Of a stretch of 64,000 bases of DNA, positions 28,315 through 36,822 are shown piece by piece. A program made the translations under genes and the position numbers. The notes below the pieces were generated by a model. The model did not search any database. It had not been told where the DNA came from and saw nothing but the letters and a program-made list of their open reading frames with translations. The number at the start of each line of letters is the position of its first letter. Positions within the stretch are counted from its first letter, which is position 1. The stretch is from Pseudomonas sp. CBZ-4 (GTDB lineage: Bacteria > Pseudomonadota > Gammaproteobacteria > Pseudomonadales > Pseudomonadaceae): contig NZ_ANNV01000098.1 in the NCBI RefSeq assembly GCF_000346755.1, forward strand, positions 38,867-102,866. The letters are read 5' to 3'.

Positions 28315-28495
28315 ACTTCAATAACCGGCCGATTTTACCCACGCCGTGCACCGTAATCTCACATTGCCACGAATGCCCGGCTATTGTGCCGCTCAGCCCC
28401 TCTATATACTAGTAGCCCGTGTGACCCTTTGATTCGCCGATCCAGGCGTCCTGTTTGCGCCAGTCCTTTGGATCGCTTTTTGCGGAATCCTTCAA

Positions 28496-30103
28496 ATGAG
28501 CCAACAGTTTCAACACGATGTTCTGGTGATCGGTAGCGGCGCGGCCGGCTTGAGCCTGGCGCTGACCCTCCCCAGCCACCTGCGAATTGCCGTACTGAGC
28601 AAAGGCAACCTGGCCAACGGCTCGACATTCTGGGCCCAGGGCGGTGTCGCCGCCGTGCTGGACGACACCGACACAGTGCAATCCCACGTCGAAGACACCC
28701 TCAACGCCGGCGGCGGACTGTGCAACGAAGACGCCGTGCGCTTCACCGTCGAGCATAGCCGCGAAGCGATCCAATGGCTGATCGACCAAGGCGTGCCGTT
28801 CACCCGCGATGAACACGCGGGCAGCGACGATGGCGGTTTCGAGTTCCACCTGACCCGCGAGGGCGGCCACAGCCACCGGCGCATCATCCACGCCGCCGAC
28901 GCCACCGGCGCCGCCATCTTCAAGACCCTGCTCGAACAAGCCCGCCAACGCCCCAACATCGAACTGCTGGAGCAACGCGTCGCCGTCGACCTGATCACCG
29001 AAAAACGCCTGGGCCTGGACGGCGAGCGCTGCCTCGGCGCCTACGTACTCAACCGCGCCAGCGGCGAAGTCGATACCTACGGCGCACGCTTCACCATCCT
29101 CGCCTCAGGCGGCGCCGCCAAGGTCTACCTCTATACCAGCAACCCCGACGGTGCTTGTGGCGACGGCATCGCCATGGCCTGGCGCTCGGGCTGCCGGGTG
29201 GCCAACCTGGAGTTCAACCAGTTCCACCCGACCTGCCTGTACCACCCGCAGGCCAAGAGTTTCCTCATCACCGAAGCGCTGCGCGGCGAAGGCGCCCACC
29301 TGAAGCTGCCGAACGGCGAGCGTTTCATGCAGCGCTTCGATCCCCGCGCCGAACTGGCGCCACGGGACATCGTCGCCCGCGCCATCGACCATGAAATGAA
29401 GCGCCTGGGCATCGACTGCGTGTACCTGGACATCAGCCACAAGCCCGAAGCCTTCATCAAGACGCACTTCCCAACCGTCTACGAGCGCTGCCTGACGTTC
29501 AACATCGACATCACCAAAGGCCCGATCCCCGTGGTCCCGGCCGCGCACTACACCTGCGGCGGCGTGATGGTCGACCAACACGGCCGCACCGACGTGCCCG
29601 GCCTGTATGCGATTGGCGAAACCAGCTTCACCGGCCTGCACGGCGCCAACCGCATGGCCAGCAATTCGCTGCTCGAATGCTTCGTCTACGCGCGCTCGGC
29701 GGCGGCGGACATCCTCGAACAACTGCCGCGCATCGCCGTGCCAGACGCCCTGCCCCGCTGGGACGCGAGCCAGGTCACCGATTCGGACGAAGACGTGATC
29801 ATCGCCCACAACTGGGACGAGCTGCGGCGCTTCATGTGGGACTACGTGGGGATCGTGCGCACCAACAAGCGCCTGCAACGCGCGCAACATCGCGTGCGGC
29901 TGCTGCTGGATGAGATCGACGAGTTCTACAGCAACTACCGAGTAAGCAGAGATCTGATTGAACTGAGGAACCTTGCCCAGGTAGCGGAACTGATGATCAG
30001 GTCTGCCATGGAACGTAAGGAATCTCGGGGTCTGCACTACACGCTGGACTATCCAGAGATGCTGCCAGAGGCGAAGGATACGATCCTTACACCGACCTTT
30101 TGA
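28496..30103 (+). CDS. nadB: L-aspartate oxidase, 3' end supplied by the integrated element
   Basis: FAD enzyme of 535 residues oxidising L-aspartate to iminoaspartate, the first step of de novo NAD synthesis. FAD motif [13 protein letters not shown] near residue 9; [10 protein letters not shown] and [11 protein letters not shown] follow; EFNQFHPT is a family signature. The reading frame crosses the left attachment core: residues from about 476 on are encoded by the integrated element. That tail keeps the same protein sequence at 55 of 59 positions compared with the displaced native end but uses different codons, including host-rare AGA and AGG, and ends TPTF instead of VPTTYGD. Confidence 0.95.
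   Translation: MSQQFQHDVLVIGSGAAGLSLALTLPSHLRIAVLSKGNLANGSTFWAQGGVAAVLDDTDTVQSHVEDTLNAGGGLCNEDAVRFTVEHSREAIQWLIDQGVPFTRDEHAGSDDGGFEFHLTREGGHSHRRIIHAADATGAAIFKTLLEQARQRPNIELLEQRVAVDLITEKRLGLDGERCLGAYVLNRASGEVDTYGARFTILASGGAAKVYLYTSNPDGACGDGIAMAWRSGCRVANLEFNQFHPTCLYHPQAKSFLITEALRGEGAHLKLPNGERFMQRFDPRAELAPRDIVARAIDHEMKRLGIDCVYLDISHKPEAFIKTHFPTVYERCLTFNIDITKGPIPVVPAAHYTCGGVMVDQHGRTDVPGLYAIGETSFTGLHGANRMASNSLLECFVYARSAAADILEQLPRIAVPDALPRWDASQVTDSDEDVIIAHNWDELRRFMWDYVGIVRTNKRLQRAQHRVRLLLDEIDEFYSNYRVSRDLIELRNLAQVAELMIRSAMERKESRGLHYTLDYPEMLPEAKDTILTPTF
29920..29937 (+). other. attL core
   Basis: CGAGTTCTACAGCAACTA, identical to the copy at 42,879-42,896. It lies within the nadB coding sequence at the codons for EFYSN. 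Confidence 0.85.
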
Positions 30104-30144
30104 GGCACGTTAGGAGACCTTAGCGTAGCACCATAGGACCCCGA

Positions 30145-30175
30145 TTTGTAACAGCTTTGGCGCACATTTGTCCCA
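30145..30175 (+). other. Candidate integrase arm-binding sites, left
   Basis: TTTGTAACAG (30,145-30,154) and TTTGTCCCA (30,167-30,175). The same two words in the same order occur at 42,791-42,810, inside the start of the integrase gene. Paired words at equal ends of an element suggest arm-type recombinase sites. Confidence 0.5.
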
Positions 30176-30428
30176 ACGCTGGGGTCCCTATCGCCTGCCC
30201 GCAAGCGTCCTTATCGTGCGCCTGAGCGAGCGTGCGAGGGCCTACGGGGGGTAAGCGCGCAAGAGCTTTGTTGAAGGTGACCTAAGAAACGTTTTTGCCA
30301 TTTTCTTAAAGGCCCCTTGAGGTCAGCCATCCAGACGCAACACAAGGGAACTGACGTGGCCCTCAGGGCGCGTTTAGAAGAACAGGATTGATGTATAGGA
30401 AAGCCCGTGCGAGGGCCTTTGTGTCGGG

Positions 30429-30584
30429 ATGCTGCTTTGATCGTGGCCCTCGACTGTAACCGCTCCCAAGAATCAAGGAGAGTACAGCCACCACAACTGT
30501 AACCGCTAAGGCACCATGACCAGGGCCTTTAACACAGCGGTAAACTCAGGGAGGGACAGTCAAGGGCCACGATCAAAGCAGCAT
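30429..30584. repeat. 27-bp inverted repeat with internal direct repeats
   Basis: Arm 30,429-30,455 begins ATGCTGCTTTGATCGTGG; arm 30,558-30,584 is its reverse complement at 26 of 27 positions. Between them are two copies of ACTGTAACCGCT (30,453-30,464 and 30,496-30,507). No gene overlaps. Candidate replication origin, packaging signal or structured RNA. Confidence 0.75.
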
Positions 30585-30748
30585 AGAGGGAGGGGTGTTT
30601 GTTGATAACAACCCCTGTGAACCAGTAGACATCAGATGCTCTCATGTGTGCCTTACGGGTCCACTGAGCTTTTCATGAGGTCACCCTGATATATGCCTTA
30701 AAGAATGATCATTAAGGGACCAGGGAGGGGCTCACTGGGGGCTCCCCC

Positions 30749-30765
30749 TTATTGTCGGCCTTTTT
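30749..30765 (-). promoter_or_regulatory. Weak T7-group promoter-like sequence
   Basis: Minus-strand AAAAAGGCCGACAATAA matches the 35,761-35,784 promoter core AAAAACCCCCACAATAA at 14 of 17 positions, but the mismatches fall in the conserved CCC block. It would read into the inverted-repeat region, where no gene lies. Tentative. Confidence 0.2.
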
Positions 30766-30818
30766 GGGACTGAGATTATTCTTGACCCCTTAGGGCCCAT
30801 TGCGGTTGGCATTTAGCC

Positions 30819-31043
30819 TCACAAGGACGCCACCATACCGGCCACCTTAAAGGGAACTACAAGGGCAGTCGCCACGGTCTCAGCCAGGACTTCGCGGACC
30901 AACTCACCGAGCAGCTCAAGGAGGCCCTCAGGCACAGTCAAGCCAGCCAGCAGGGCAACCGTAGCGGCCAGTTTCCAGAAGGCCTTAGAGTTAACCACCG
31001 CTCGGGCAACCTTCCAGGCAGTAGAGGTTTCTTTCTCGTTCAT
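30819..31043 (-). CDS. Small hydrophobic element protein
   Basis: Protein of 74 residues with AGGAGACC ribosome site upstream. A basic N-terminal helix (WKVARAVVNSKAFWKL) leads into a hydrophobic segment (about 25-48) and a second amphipathic/hydrophobic stretch at the C-terminus. It could be a membrane-active or holin-like peptide or a minor structural protein. Last gene of the leftward block. No family recognised. Confidence 0.6.
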   Translation of the reverse strand: MNEKETSTAWKVARAVVNSKAFWKLAATVALLAGLTVPEGLLELLGELVREVLAETVATALVVPFKVAGMVASL

Positions 31044-31121
31044 CGTCAGGGTCTCCTATTTCAGAAGGTGGTTAGGCACACGCCCAACGACGATTGAGAG
31101 AGAGCCCTTAAAGGGTGTGGG

Positions 31122-31586
31122 TCATGCGTAGGCCTCGGGCGCGTCCCATACAGGCACAGCCACAGGGCCGCTGTATTCAAAGTCATCAGCGAGCCGGGAG
31201 CGTAGACCCGCCCAGGTGTTGGACATTTGCAGGCTATTCACGTACTCGCGGATTGCCTTGAGGTTGGCCGCATAATCAGCTTCCAGTCTGGCCGGGGTGT
31301 GTGGGAACTGGTCACCAGTGAGCTTGCCCAACTGGCGTAGACGGGCAGCCAGGATATAGAAGCCCTGAGCCGAACCTACGTAGCCACTCGCCCAGTAGGT
31401 GGCGACTCCAGATATAGGAGGGCCCATGGCGATCCTGTAGGCCTCAAGGTCATACGTGACCCCAGGTGTTGCCGCATAGATGTCACTGAGCTTATACAGC
31501 GCTGGGAGACCCCAGGCAGTCATACTGGCCAGCACAGAGACGCCTTGAAGGGTCAACGGGCAAGGTTTCAGGATTTGCTTAGCCAT
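31122..31586 (-). CDS. Element hypothetical protein (154 aa)
   Basis: No family recognised. N-terminal 60 residues are aromatic- and glycine-rich (TAWGLPALYKLSDIYAATPG); the rest is helical. The gene has a GGAGGC ribosome site and lies downstream of the capsid-like gene in the same direction, where phages usually keep minor structural or decoration genes. Its role is unknown. Confidence 0.6.
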   Translation of the reverse strand: MAKQILKPCPLTLQGVSVLASMTAWGLPALYKLSDIYAATPGVTYDLEAYRIAMGPPISGVATYWASGYVGSAQGFYILAARLRQLGKLTGDQFPHTPARLEADYAANLKAIREYVNSLQMSNTWAGLRSRLADDFEYSGPVAVPVWDAPEAYA

Positions 31587-31997
31587 TGGCTTGCCTCCTA
31601 TTGATCGGGTCGTGTTGATAGTGAAAGCCTACTTATCCTCATCCCTCACAGGCCCCATAAGGGAGCCCGGTTAGGCTGTTGATGTTTGGTGAAACCTCAG
31701 GCCGTAAAGGAACTGTTACGGTCCCTGCAAGGGGTGAGGCCAATAGGCTGTCTTGGCGTGTGAAGCGTTGAAGGCTTCCCTGAGAGCCCTTGAGGGGCGG
31801 CGTGTAGTTACTTTGTTGAAACCCTATACGGCCGGCTCTCAAAGGCTCTCAGGTGAAGCGGTGCGTGATGGCATGGGCTTCTGTGAGGGCCATAAAGGAG
31901 CCGGAGACTCCATATCTAAAGGGTCGGGCTCAATGGTCCTCACAAAAGCCCACAAGGTCCTCTTAACGGGGACCCTATGGGATGTAGCGGGTGGAGC
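31587..31997. other. Gene-poor interval after the capsid-like gene
   Basis: 411 bases with no convincing gene; a 67-codon minus-strand frame exists but lacks a ribosome site and family resemblance. It contains the hairpin at 31,956-31,974 and several CCTTGAGG-type words. Confidence 0.5.
31956..31974 (-). terminator. Possible terminator after capsid-like gene
   Basis: Minus-strand GGTCC-CCGTTAAGA-GGACC hairpin, followed after a few bases by GGGCTTTTG, 24 bp past the capsid-like stop. In T7, the phage polymerase terminator lies directly after the capsid gene. The stem is short, so this is tentative. Confidence 0.35.
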
Positions 31998-33068
31998 TTA
32001 GGCCGTGGTCAATTCAATCTCAGTGATCAGCGGCATGGCTACCAACTCGGTTTGCAGCTTGTCCGAATCTGGGGCGCTCAGCTTCAGCTTGACCATGGCA
32101 TTAGCCACTACGTCAGCAATGGCCGAGACCTCAATGTCGTACCCTTGAAGCGAAGCGTTACGGGAAGTGCGGATGTTCCAAATATCACCGTCACGGTCTT
32201 CACGGAAGCTCAGGCAGGAGTAACCGTTAGGGATGCACAGGATCTTGTTCGGGCCACGGTGGAACTGAATACCGGCACCAATCAGCTCGTCGATAGACTC
32301 CAGGCCAGCACGTTGTGCAGCACGGTCAAGGATCGGGCTCAGGGCCACAGGGACCATAAAAGTGAAGTGGCTCAGGCTCAGGCCGAAACCGGTGTCGATG
32401 TTTGCGGCCAGGATGTCGATCAGGTCCTCAGCTTGCTCACGGGCAGCGCCAGACGGCGCCTTGGCTTTGACCTTACGGAGACCCGCAGATGTGCCGATGA
32501 CATTGGCTACGGTGGTGTTGCACGCGATCATCATGTCACCCAAGAATTGAACAGCGGTCTGTTCCAGGGAGGCAGCCGTAAAACCCGCCATGACGTGGTG
32601 ATCAAGGATCGTGAAGCGGTGACTGAACAGGGCGGCCTTAGGGCACGGCGCGGTGAATACCAAGTCGCCAGCAATAGCCTTGCCTTCAGTGATCAAGGAA
32701 CCGTCAATGATAGAGGTTCGTGGGTCGAAGGTGACCGAGCGATCAGAGGCCAACACGATCTGTTGACTGGTAGCGTCAGTACCCTTAGGACGAAACTCAC
32801 ACGAGATAGCCTCGTCGGTGGCTACGCGCCACTCATCGCTATTCAGGTAGTCACCCAGGCTGTTAGCGAACAGGGCCACATAGGTAGCAGCGGACGGGGC
32901 GGCAGCGCCTTTTGCAGCGGTCACAGCGTCATTGCTGAAATGGGCAATGGTCGAGCTTTCGACAACAGTTTCAATGTGCATACGGTTCGGTTGAACGTGG
33001 CGGTCAGTGCCGTGGCGGTGATCGGTGCCAGTTGGCTGTGCATCGGTGTAGGCGTATTTGTTCGACAT
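31998..33068 (-). CDS. Putative major capsid-like protein (HK97-fold, inferred)
   Basis: Protein of 356 residues. I recognise no close family, but the layout resembles an HK97-type coat protein: an N-terminal arm (1-60), a segment rich in strands around 105-150 that could be the E-loop, a long spine helix around 160-190, then FMVPVALSPILDRA (237-250), the loop near GAGIQFHRGPNKILCIP (265-280) and a closing strand block with DIWNIRTSRNASLQGYDIEV and VVANAMVKLKL (295-330). A strong GGAGA ribosome site and a possible terminator flank it. It could instead be another abundant structural protein. Confidence 0.5.
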   Translation of the reverse strand: MSNKYAYTDAQPTGTDHRHGTDRHVQPNRMHIETVVESSTIAHFSNDAVTAAKGAAAPSAATYVALFANSLGDYLNSDEWRVATDEAISCEFRPKGTDATSQQIVLASDRSVTFDPRTSIIDGSLITEGKAIAGDLVFTAPCPKAALFSHRFTILDHHVMAGFTAASLEQTAVQFLGDMMIACNTTVANVIGTSAGLRKVKAKAPSGAAREQAEDLIDILAANIDTGFGLSLSHFTFMVPVALSPILDRAAQRAGLESIDELIGAGIQFHRGPNKILCIPNGYSCLSFREDRDGDIWNIRTSRNASLQGYDIEVSAIADVVANAMVKLKLSAPDSDKLQTELVAMPLITEIELTTA

Positions 33069-33165
33069 GTGGGAGTCTCCTTAAAGAATTCGGTAGGGTT
33101 CCTCAATGGGCCCAGGTGGTGGGCCTCATCGGGTTGCATCAGGCGGTGGCGACTTTAGGGGACCC

Positions 33166-33606
33166 TTAGGTCCACTCATCATCCATGCCTTGAAGGGCAT
33201 ATGGCACAGAGGACCCGTGCGAGCGGATCCGTGCGGACTGGGCATGGCGTTCGGCGTCACGGGCTTGGCGTTCGGCTCGGCGTTCAGCAATCTTTACCGG
33301 GTCGATAGCGGCGGCCATTTGCAGAGAACGCTCAGCGAACCACTTAGCATCGGCTTCACGCTTGTCCTGTTCACGCTTGAGGGAAGCACGCAACGAGTGA
33401 GCCTTACGGGTCTCGGTTGGATAACCACGGGTGGACAGGCCAGCGGCCTCATATTGGTCAACGATGCTCAGCATGTTGTCGATGTTCTTGTGGCACACGG
33501 CAAAAATGCCAGCCAGCAAAGCGCCTTCAGCATAGAAACGGTGGACGGTTTGGCCCTGGATAACGAAGTGGTCGGGGTCAGGCAGTTTTTGAATGTCGAG
33601 GCGCAT
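33166..33606 (-). CDS. Element hypothetical protein, charged C-terminal half
   Basis: Protein of 146 residues. The first 70 residues look globular; residues about 75-135 are a highly charged helix (KREQDKREADAKWFAE, AERRAERQARDAERHAQ) likely to form a coiled coil. It lies immediately before the capsid-like gene, the usual place of a scaffolding gene; that role is only suggested by position and helix content. Ribosome site AAAGGAGAATC. Confidence 0.6.
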   Translation of the reverse strand: MRLDIQKLPDPDHFVIQGQTVHRFYAEGALLAGIFAVCHKNIDNMLSIVDQYEAAGLSTRGYPTETRKAHSLRASLKREQDKREADAKWFAERSLQMAAAIDPVKIAERRAERQARDAERHAQSARIRSHGSSVPYALQGMDDEWT

Positions 33607-33780
33607 GGATTGATTCTCCTTTGAGGATTCAGGTGGTGGTCTTTAGCAGTCCCCTTGGGCGGGCTGTCAGCGAATCAATAGGCCGAACTTACGCCGGGTC
33701 AGTCAGGCTCTTTAAGGTGCCCTGTGTGATGGCCTGCGGTGGGGAGGGGGTGGACGTAATGAACCTACGTGGTTCTGTCC

Positions 33781-33805
33781 TGCTATATGTGGGGGTTATT
33801 AGGTT
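33781..33805 (-). promoter_or_regulatory. T7-group phage RNA polymerase promoter (copy 1)
   Basis: Minus-strand CTAATAACCCCCACATATAG, compared with T3 promoter AATTAACCCTCACTAAAGGG. About 175 bp before the 146-aa gene and the capsid-like gene. Confidence 0.65.
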
Positions 33806-33844
33806 CGAGTAAGTCAGCTTCAGGGCTGAGAGCGTATCGGGGTC

Positions 33845-34177
33845 TTAGAGGGTTCCAACACGGGCAGCGTTAGCGACAACGCCAGGGGATCGACTTAGTG
33901 CGCCCAACATCAGGATCAGGGCCGGGGCCAAGTGCAGGCACTCATAACGAGCCTTGACGGCGTTCCGGTAATAGTCGTGGCGTGCGATCAGAAGGTCAGT
34001 GAAAGCAGCGTGTGGTGCTTTGAGGGTCCACTTTGAACCGCCCAGGTGAGGCTCAACGGTGACCAGACCAGCATCAGCCAGCTCAGCCAGAAGGGCCTCA
34101 GCTCGTGCCTTTAGGACGCGGTGGGTTGCGCCCAGGGATTCAGCCAGGACGTTGGAAGGTTTCAGGGTAGCTGTCAT
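33845..34177 (-). CDS. Element hypothetical protein (110 aa)
   Basis: Mostly helical protein of 110 residues. Residues 15-55 (THRVLKARAEALLAELADAG, then VTVEPHLGGSKWTLKAP) suggest a winged-helix-like unit with a beta hairpin, but this is not secure. Ribosome site AAAGGAGAATCC. It sits between the 325-aa gene and promoter copy 1. Function unknown. Confidence 0.55.
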   Translation of the reverse strand: MTATLKPSNVLAESLGATHRVLKARAEALLAELADAGLVTVEPHLGGSKWTLKAPHAAFTDLLIARHDYYRNAVKARYECLHLAPALILMLGALSRSPGVVANAARVGTL

Positions 34178-34210
34178 AAGGATTCTCCTTTGAGAGGTCA
34201 GTGGGCGCCC

Positions 34211-35188
34211 TTACGAGCGCTTAGCGTGGTTCGGGTCGGCATACATCAAGGTGCCTTTGGTCAAGGGGATGCGCAGGTGGGCACACAGGGGTCCTGCAAG
34301 GTTGACTCCAGACTCAGCCAGGGCGACCCATCGTTCATAGGTGCGCTGTCCGAGGTTCTTACGGATGTCTTCCAGCAGCGTCGGGGTGTCATAAATTACT
34401 TCACAGGCCATGGGGTCCCAGGTACGGAAAGGACTGTTGCGGTTGTTGTATCGAATGCGGGTATCAATCAGGCCCAGTCGGGCGTGAGGCGGGAACAGCT
34501 CGTTCAAGGCGTCCAGCTCATGCGGAAGGATGTCGGTCACGGTAGGGCGGTCCTCCTTTGAGGGCGTCATGAAAGGGTCTGCAAGTTCATCACGGCCACT
34601 CAGGCGCTCAATGATGTCCTCAACGTTGAGGCGGACCCGTGGGGCACCACTGGCGCGGTAAGTCACAGTCAGGCTATTGGCCCGTGGCTCGCCCTTGATG
34701 GGTAGACCAGTTCGGACACTTCGCAGGCCAGTAGGGCTATCGGGGTCGATACTCCACAGGGACTGGCAGACCTCCAGGGAAGGCAAGCCGGGATACTCAA
34801 GGGAGTCCTCAGAGGCTGCCAAGTGTTGGCGTTGCTCAAGGATGAAGCGGATACGGTCCAGGCCACGGGCTTTAAGGGCCTCAGAGTTGTCCTGAATGGT
34901 GTCTGCATAGTGGGCCATCAGTCGCGTGGTGCACTGGCACAGACCAAGCTGTCCGAGGTTCATACCGGCCACGACATGGAACACAGAGGGGAAGTCGCTG
35001 AAGCGCTCAAGGAGGTCCTCAAGGGGCTCAGGGTTCGCTGTGGACCATTCAAACCAAGCCTCAACGGAGAGACCAGAGGGGATCTTGCGTAGTGGTACAA
35101 CGCCAGGGGAAGCCTTTAGGGCCTTGGTGGCGCTATCAATTGAATGCGGTTGTTCTTTGGTGGCGATGGATTCCTGTGTGGTGGTCAT
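34211..35188 (-). CDS. Element hypothetical protein (325 aa)
   Basis: Second largest protein of the leftward block; no family recognised. No Walker A, polymerase or nuclease motif is visible, which argues against a terminase, helicase or replication enzyme. It has several Trp and Cys residues and no membrane span, so it is probably a soluble, folded cytoplasmic protein. Conserved position between the small genes and the capsid side suggests a structural or assembly role, but this is open. Confidence 0.6.
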   Translation of the reverse strand: MTTTQESIATKEQPHSIDSATKALKASPGVVPLRKIPSGLSVEAWFEWSTANPEPLEDLLERFSDFPSVFHVVAGMNLGQLGLCQCTTRLMAHYADTIQDNSEALKARGLDRIRFILEQRQHLAASEDSLEYPGLPSLEVCQSLWSIDPDSPTGLRSVRTGLPIKGEPRANSLTVTYRASGAPRVRLNVEDIIERLSGRDELADPFMTPSKEDRPTVTDILPHELDALNELFPPHARLGLIDTRIRYNNRNSPFRTWDPMACEVIYDTPTLLEDIRKNLGQRTYERWVALAESGVNLAGPLCAHLRIPLTKGTLMYADPNHAKRS

Positions 35189-35307
35189 GGTGGGTGTCCT
35201 TGTGTTGGGGTCGATCAGTCGTCAGCTCATGGGCTTCCTATCGAAAGTGGTGGTTGTGGTCCTAAAAATTTCTGTGGAATTCCAGGCAATTTCCTTAACT
35301 GAGGGGA

Positions 35308-35523
35308 TTAGGCTTGACCCTCACGCTTGCAGTGATTGGCAGCGTACTTACGGCGGAGGTTGCCGTTCATGCGGTTGTCTTCTGTCGAGGCGAGCCGCTC
35401 CCGGCATTCCTCAATGCTGACCCCATCAAGGGACCATTTGAGCCAGTTCTTCAGGCGGGTCTGTTGGTTCCGGCTCAGGGTGTTGACCTCGCTATGTACG
35501 TCTTGAGGATTGGGCTGGCTCAT
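35308..35523 (-). CDS. Small element protein (71 aa)
   Basis: Basic, helical protein. Residues 15-50 (TLSRNQQTRLKNWLKWSLDG) could be a small DNA- or RNA-binding helix pair. Its start overlaps the stop of the preceding 69-aa gene by four bases, so the two are coupled. Function unknown. Confidence 0.55.
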   Translation of the reverse strand: MSQPNPQDVHSEVNTLSRNQQTRLKNWLKWSLDGVSIEECRERLASTEDNRMNGNLRRKYAANHCKREGQA

Positions 35524-35729
35524 TGGCGCAACTCCAGCAGTGCAGCCGTGTAACGCTCAGGGCATACCGCTTGCACAACCTTCAGGGATTCACAACGGGT
35601 CAGCATGGAACCCTCAGGCAGCTCAGGGAGAACCTCAGCGATTGCTTCAAGGGTGTCGGCGTGGTCGAGCTTCATTACAGCAGCCAGCTTCGGGGTGGAG
35701 TCAGTACGGGCGTTTGCAAATTGAGTCAT
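35520..35729 (-). CDS. Small element protein (69 aa)
   Basis: Acidic protein with AAAGGAGACCC ribosome site, first gene after promoter copies 2 and 3. No domain recognised. Coupled to the next gene by an ATGA-type overlap. In T7-like phages such early-middle small proteins are often host-takeover factors, but nothing in the sequence proves it. Confidence 0.55.
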   Translation of the reverse strand: MTQFANARTDSTPKLAAVMKLDHADTLEAIAEVLPELPEGSMLTRCESLKVVQAVCPERYTAALLELRQ

Positions 35730-35760
35730 AGCGGGTCTCCTTTCGTATGGTTGGTGTGGT

Positions 35761-35784
35761 CTGGTTATTGTGGGGGTTTTTAAG
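35761..35784 (-). promoter_or_regulatory. T7-group phage RNA polymerase promoter (copy 2)
   Basis: Minus-strand CTTAAAAACCCCCACAATAA, 30-55 bp before the 69-aa gene. Closest of the five to the TTAAAAACCCTCACT form of Pseudomonas T7-like phages. Confidence 0.7.
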
Positions 35785-35799
35785 TCAGGTCTATCCTCC

Positions 35800-35824
35800 C
35801 TGTAGAGGTGAGGGTTTTAAACGC
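35800..35824 (-). promoter_or_regulatory. T7-group phage RNA polymerase promoter (copy 3)
   Basis: Minus-strand GTTTAAAACCCTCACCTCTA followed by CAGGGAGGA, so the initiation region ends in GGGAGG as in T7/T3 promoters. It lies in tandem 16 bp upstream of copy 2. Confidence 0.65.
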
Positions 35825-35866
35825 AAGTCTCCCAATGGGCCAATAAAAGACCCTCGGGATTGACCA

Positions 35867-36472
35867 TCACACCCAGCCTTCAGCAGGACCAAACACGGCC
35901 TCATCGGGCAACGCACAGTAGAAGCTGGCAACGGTCGGACTGCCCTCACCGTCCCGCTTAATGAAGGCCTTAAGTAGGGCCGCAGTCATGGCGTTGAGAC
36001 GCTCTGAGCTATGGTCCTTGAGCAGGGAGAACGACTTGCAAGGGTAGACCTGGGAGAGGCCATCGCCTGGGCTATAGCAGCCAATGACGCGACCCACGGC
36101 TGATACGCTCATGCCCACAGGTAGGAAGGTCTTACGGCCACGCTTGCCGGTGTGGCGACTATTGAGTGCGCCTGACAGTAACTCCAGGTTCCCGATCAGG
36201 TTGTTAGCTGGGTTGAGGTCAATGTGATTCACCAGCAGACCAGCAGGGATAGGGCCGTTGACCATCTCCCATATGAGGCGGTGGCATGAGACCAGCTTAG
36301 AGCCGAGCCACACTTGCCAGTAACCGTGGGTGTCACGGCGACCAGCGCGAAGGTCAGCACGGCGACCGGTGCCGGATGTCTTCCAGCTAAACCCTGAAGG
36401 ACTCATAGGGTCGATGAACAAGTGTTCCAGGGCGAAGGCTACAGGTGTGGTGTATTGGGGTTGTGCGGTCAT
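35867..36472 (-). CDS. HNH homing-type endonuclease
   Basis: Protein of 201 residues. HNH_3 layout: CHRLIW (H64), VNHIDLNPANNLIGNLEL (82-99) with the catalytic His at about 83 and the following Asn residues, then SRHTGKRG. A C-terminal AP2-like or DNA-contact segment follows. Free-standing HNH genes of this type are common between T7-like phage genes and usually are selfish. Strong GGAGAAC ribosome site. Confidence 0.85.
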   Translation of the reverse strand: MTAQPQYTTPVAFALEHLFIDPMSPSGFSWKTSGTGRRADLRAGRRDTHGYWQVWLGSKLVSCHRLIWEMVNGPIPAGLLVNHIDLNPANNLIGNLELLSGALNSRHTGKRGRKTFLPVGMSVSAVGRVIGCYSPGDGLSQVYPCKSFSLLKDHSSERLNAMTAALLKAFIKRDGEGSPTVASFYCALPDEAVFGPAEGWV

Positions 36473-36822
36473 GGTTATAGTTCTCCTTTGAGTGTCTCCT
36501 TGAGGGTGGCCGGTGGTGTGGCCTATTGGTGTGCCGTACTGGAACCTTGATGGTCCCTAAGCGCGACCTGTGCAACCGTGGTCGGTAGACCCAGGCCCTG
36601 TAACCCTTGAGGGCCCCTGAGTGGTCTGTCTTATAAAATGGGGAAAGGAACAGTGAGACCGATTGAGCATCAGTCCTCTTAAAGGAACCTTAGGGATAGG
36701 GATTGCTTATCAGCAAATAATCCCAATCACATAGGGTCTCAGAGAGCTTAGAGGTAGTCTCTATACACTCCATCGGTAACCATGAAGGTTGTCCGTTAGG
36801 TCTTCTTTATCTTGTGTCCGTA
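36473..36822. other. Gene-free interval with hairpin
   Basis: 350 bases with no supported gene. It holds the palindrome CCCTTGAGGG near 36,605 and a hairpin at 36,699-36,724 (GGGATT...AATCCC enclosing GCT-TATC-AGC). These could end the upstream transcript or be an RNA structure. Confidence 0.5.

Larger units (their letters stand above)
30104..30818. other. Non-coding left end of the element
   Basis: 715 bases without a supported gene. Contents: integrase arm-type motifs (30,145-30,175), the long inverted repeat with internal direct repeats (30,429-30,584), a palindrome AATGATCATT near 30,705, and a weak promoter-like sequence (30,749-30,765). This is where an origin, packaging site or small RNA would be expected. 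Confidence 0.6.

Noticed and set aside
30429..30584. CRISPR array
   Set aside because: Only two short direct repeats and one inverted repeat; no regular repeat-spacer series and no cas gene in the window.
31977..33158. Long plus-strand open frame opposite the capsid-like gene (393 codons)
   Set aside because: The minus-strand frame has a strong ribosome site and fits the gene block; the plus-strand frame is a shadow without start signals.
35220..35260. A sixth phage promoter before the 325-aa gene
   Set aside because: The minus strand here reads ACCACAACCACCACTTTCG, which lacks the TTAAAACCC core; resemblance too weak.
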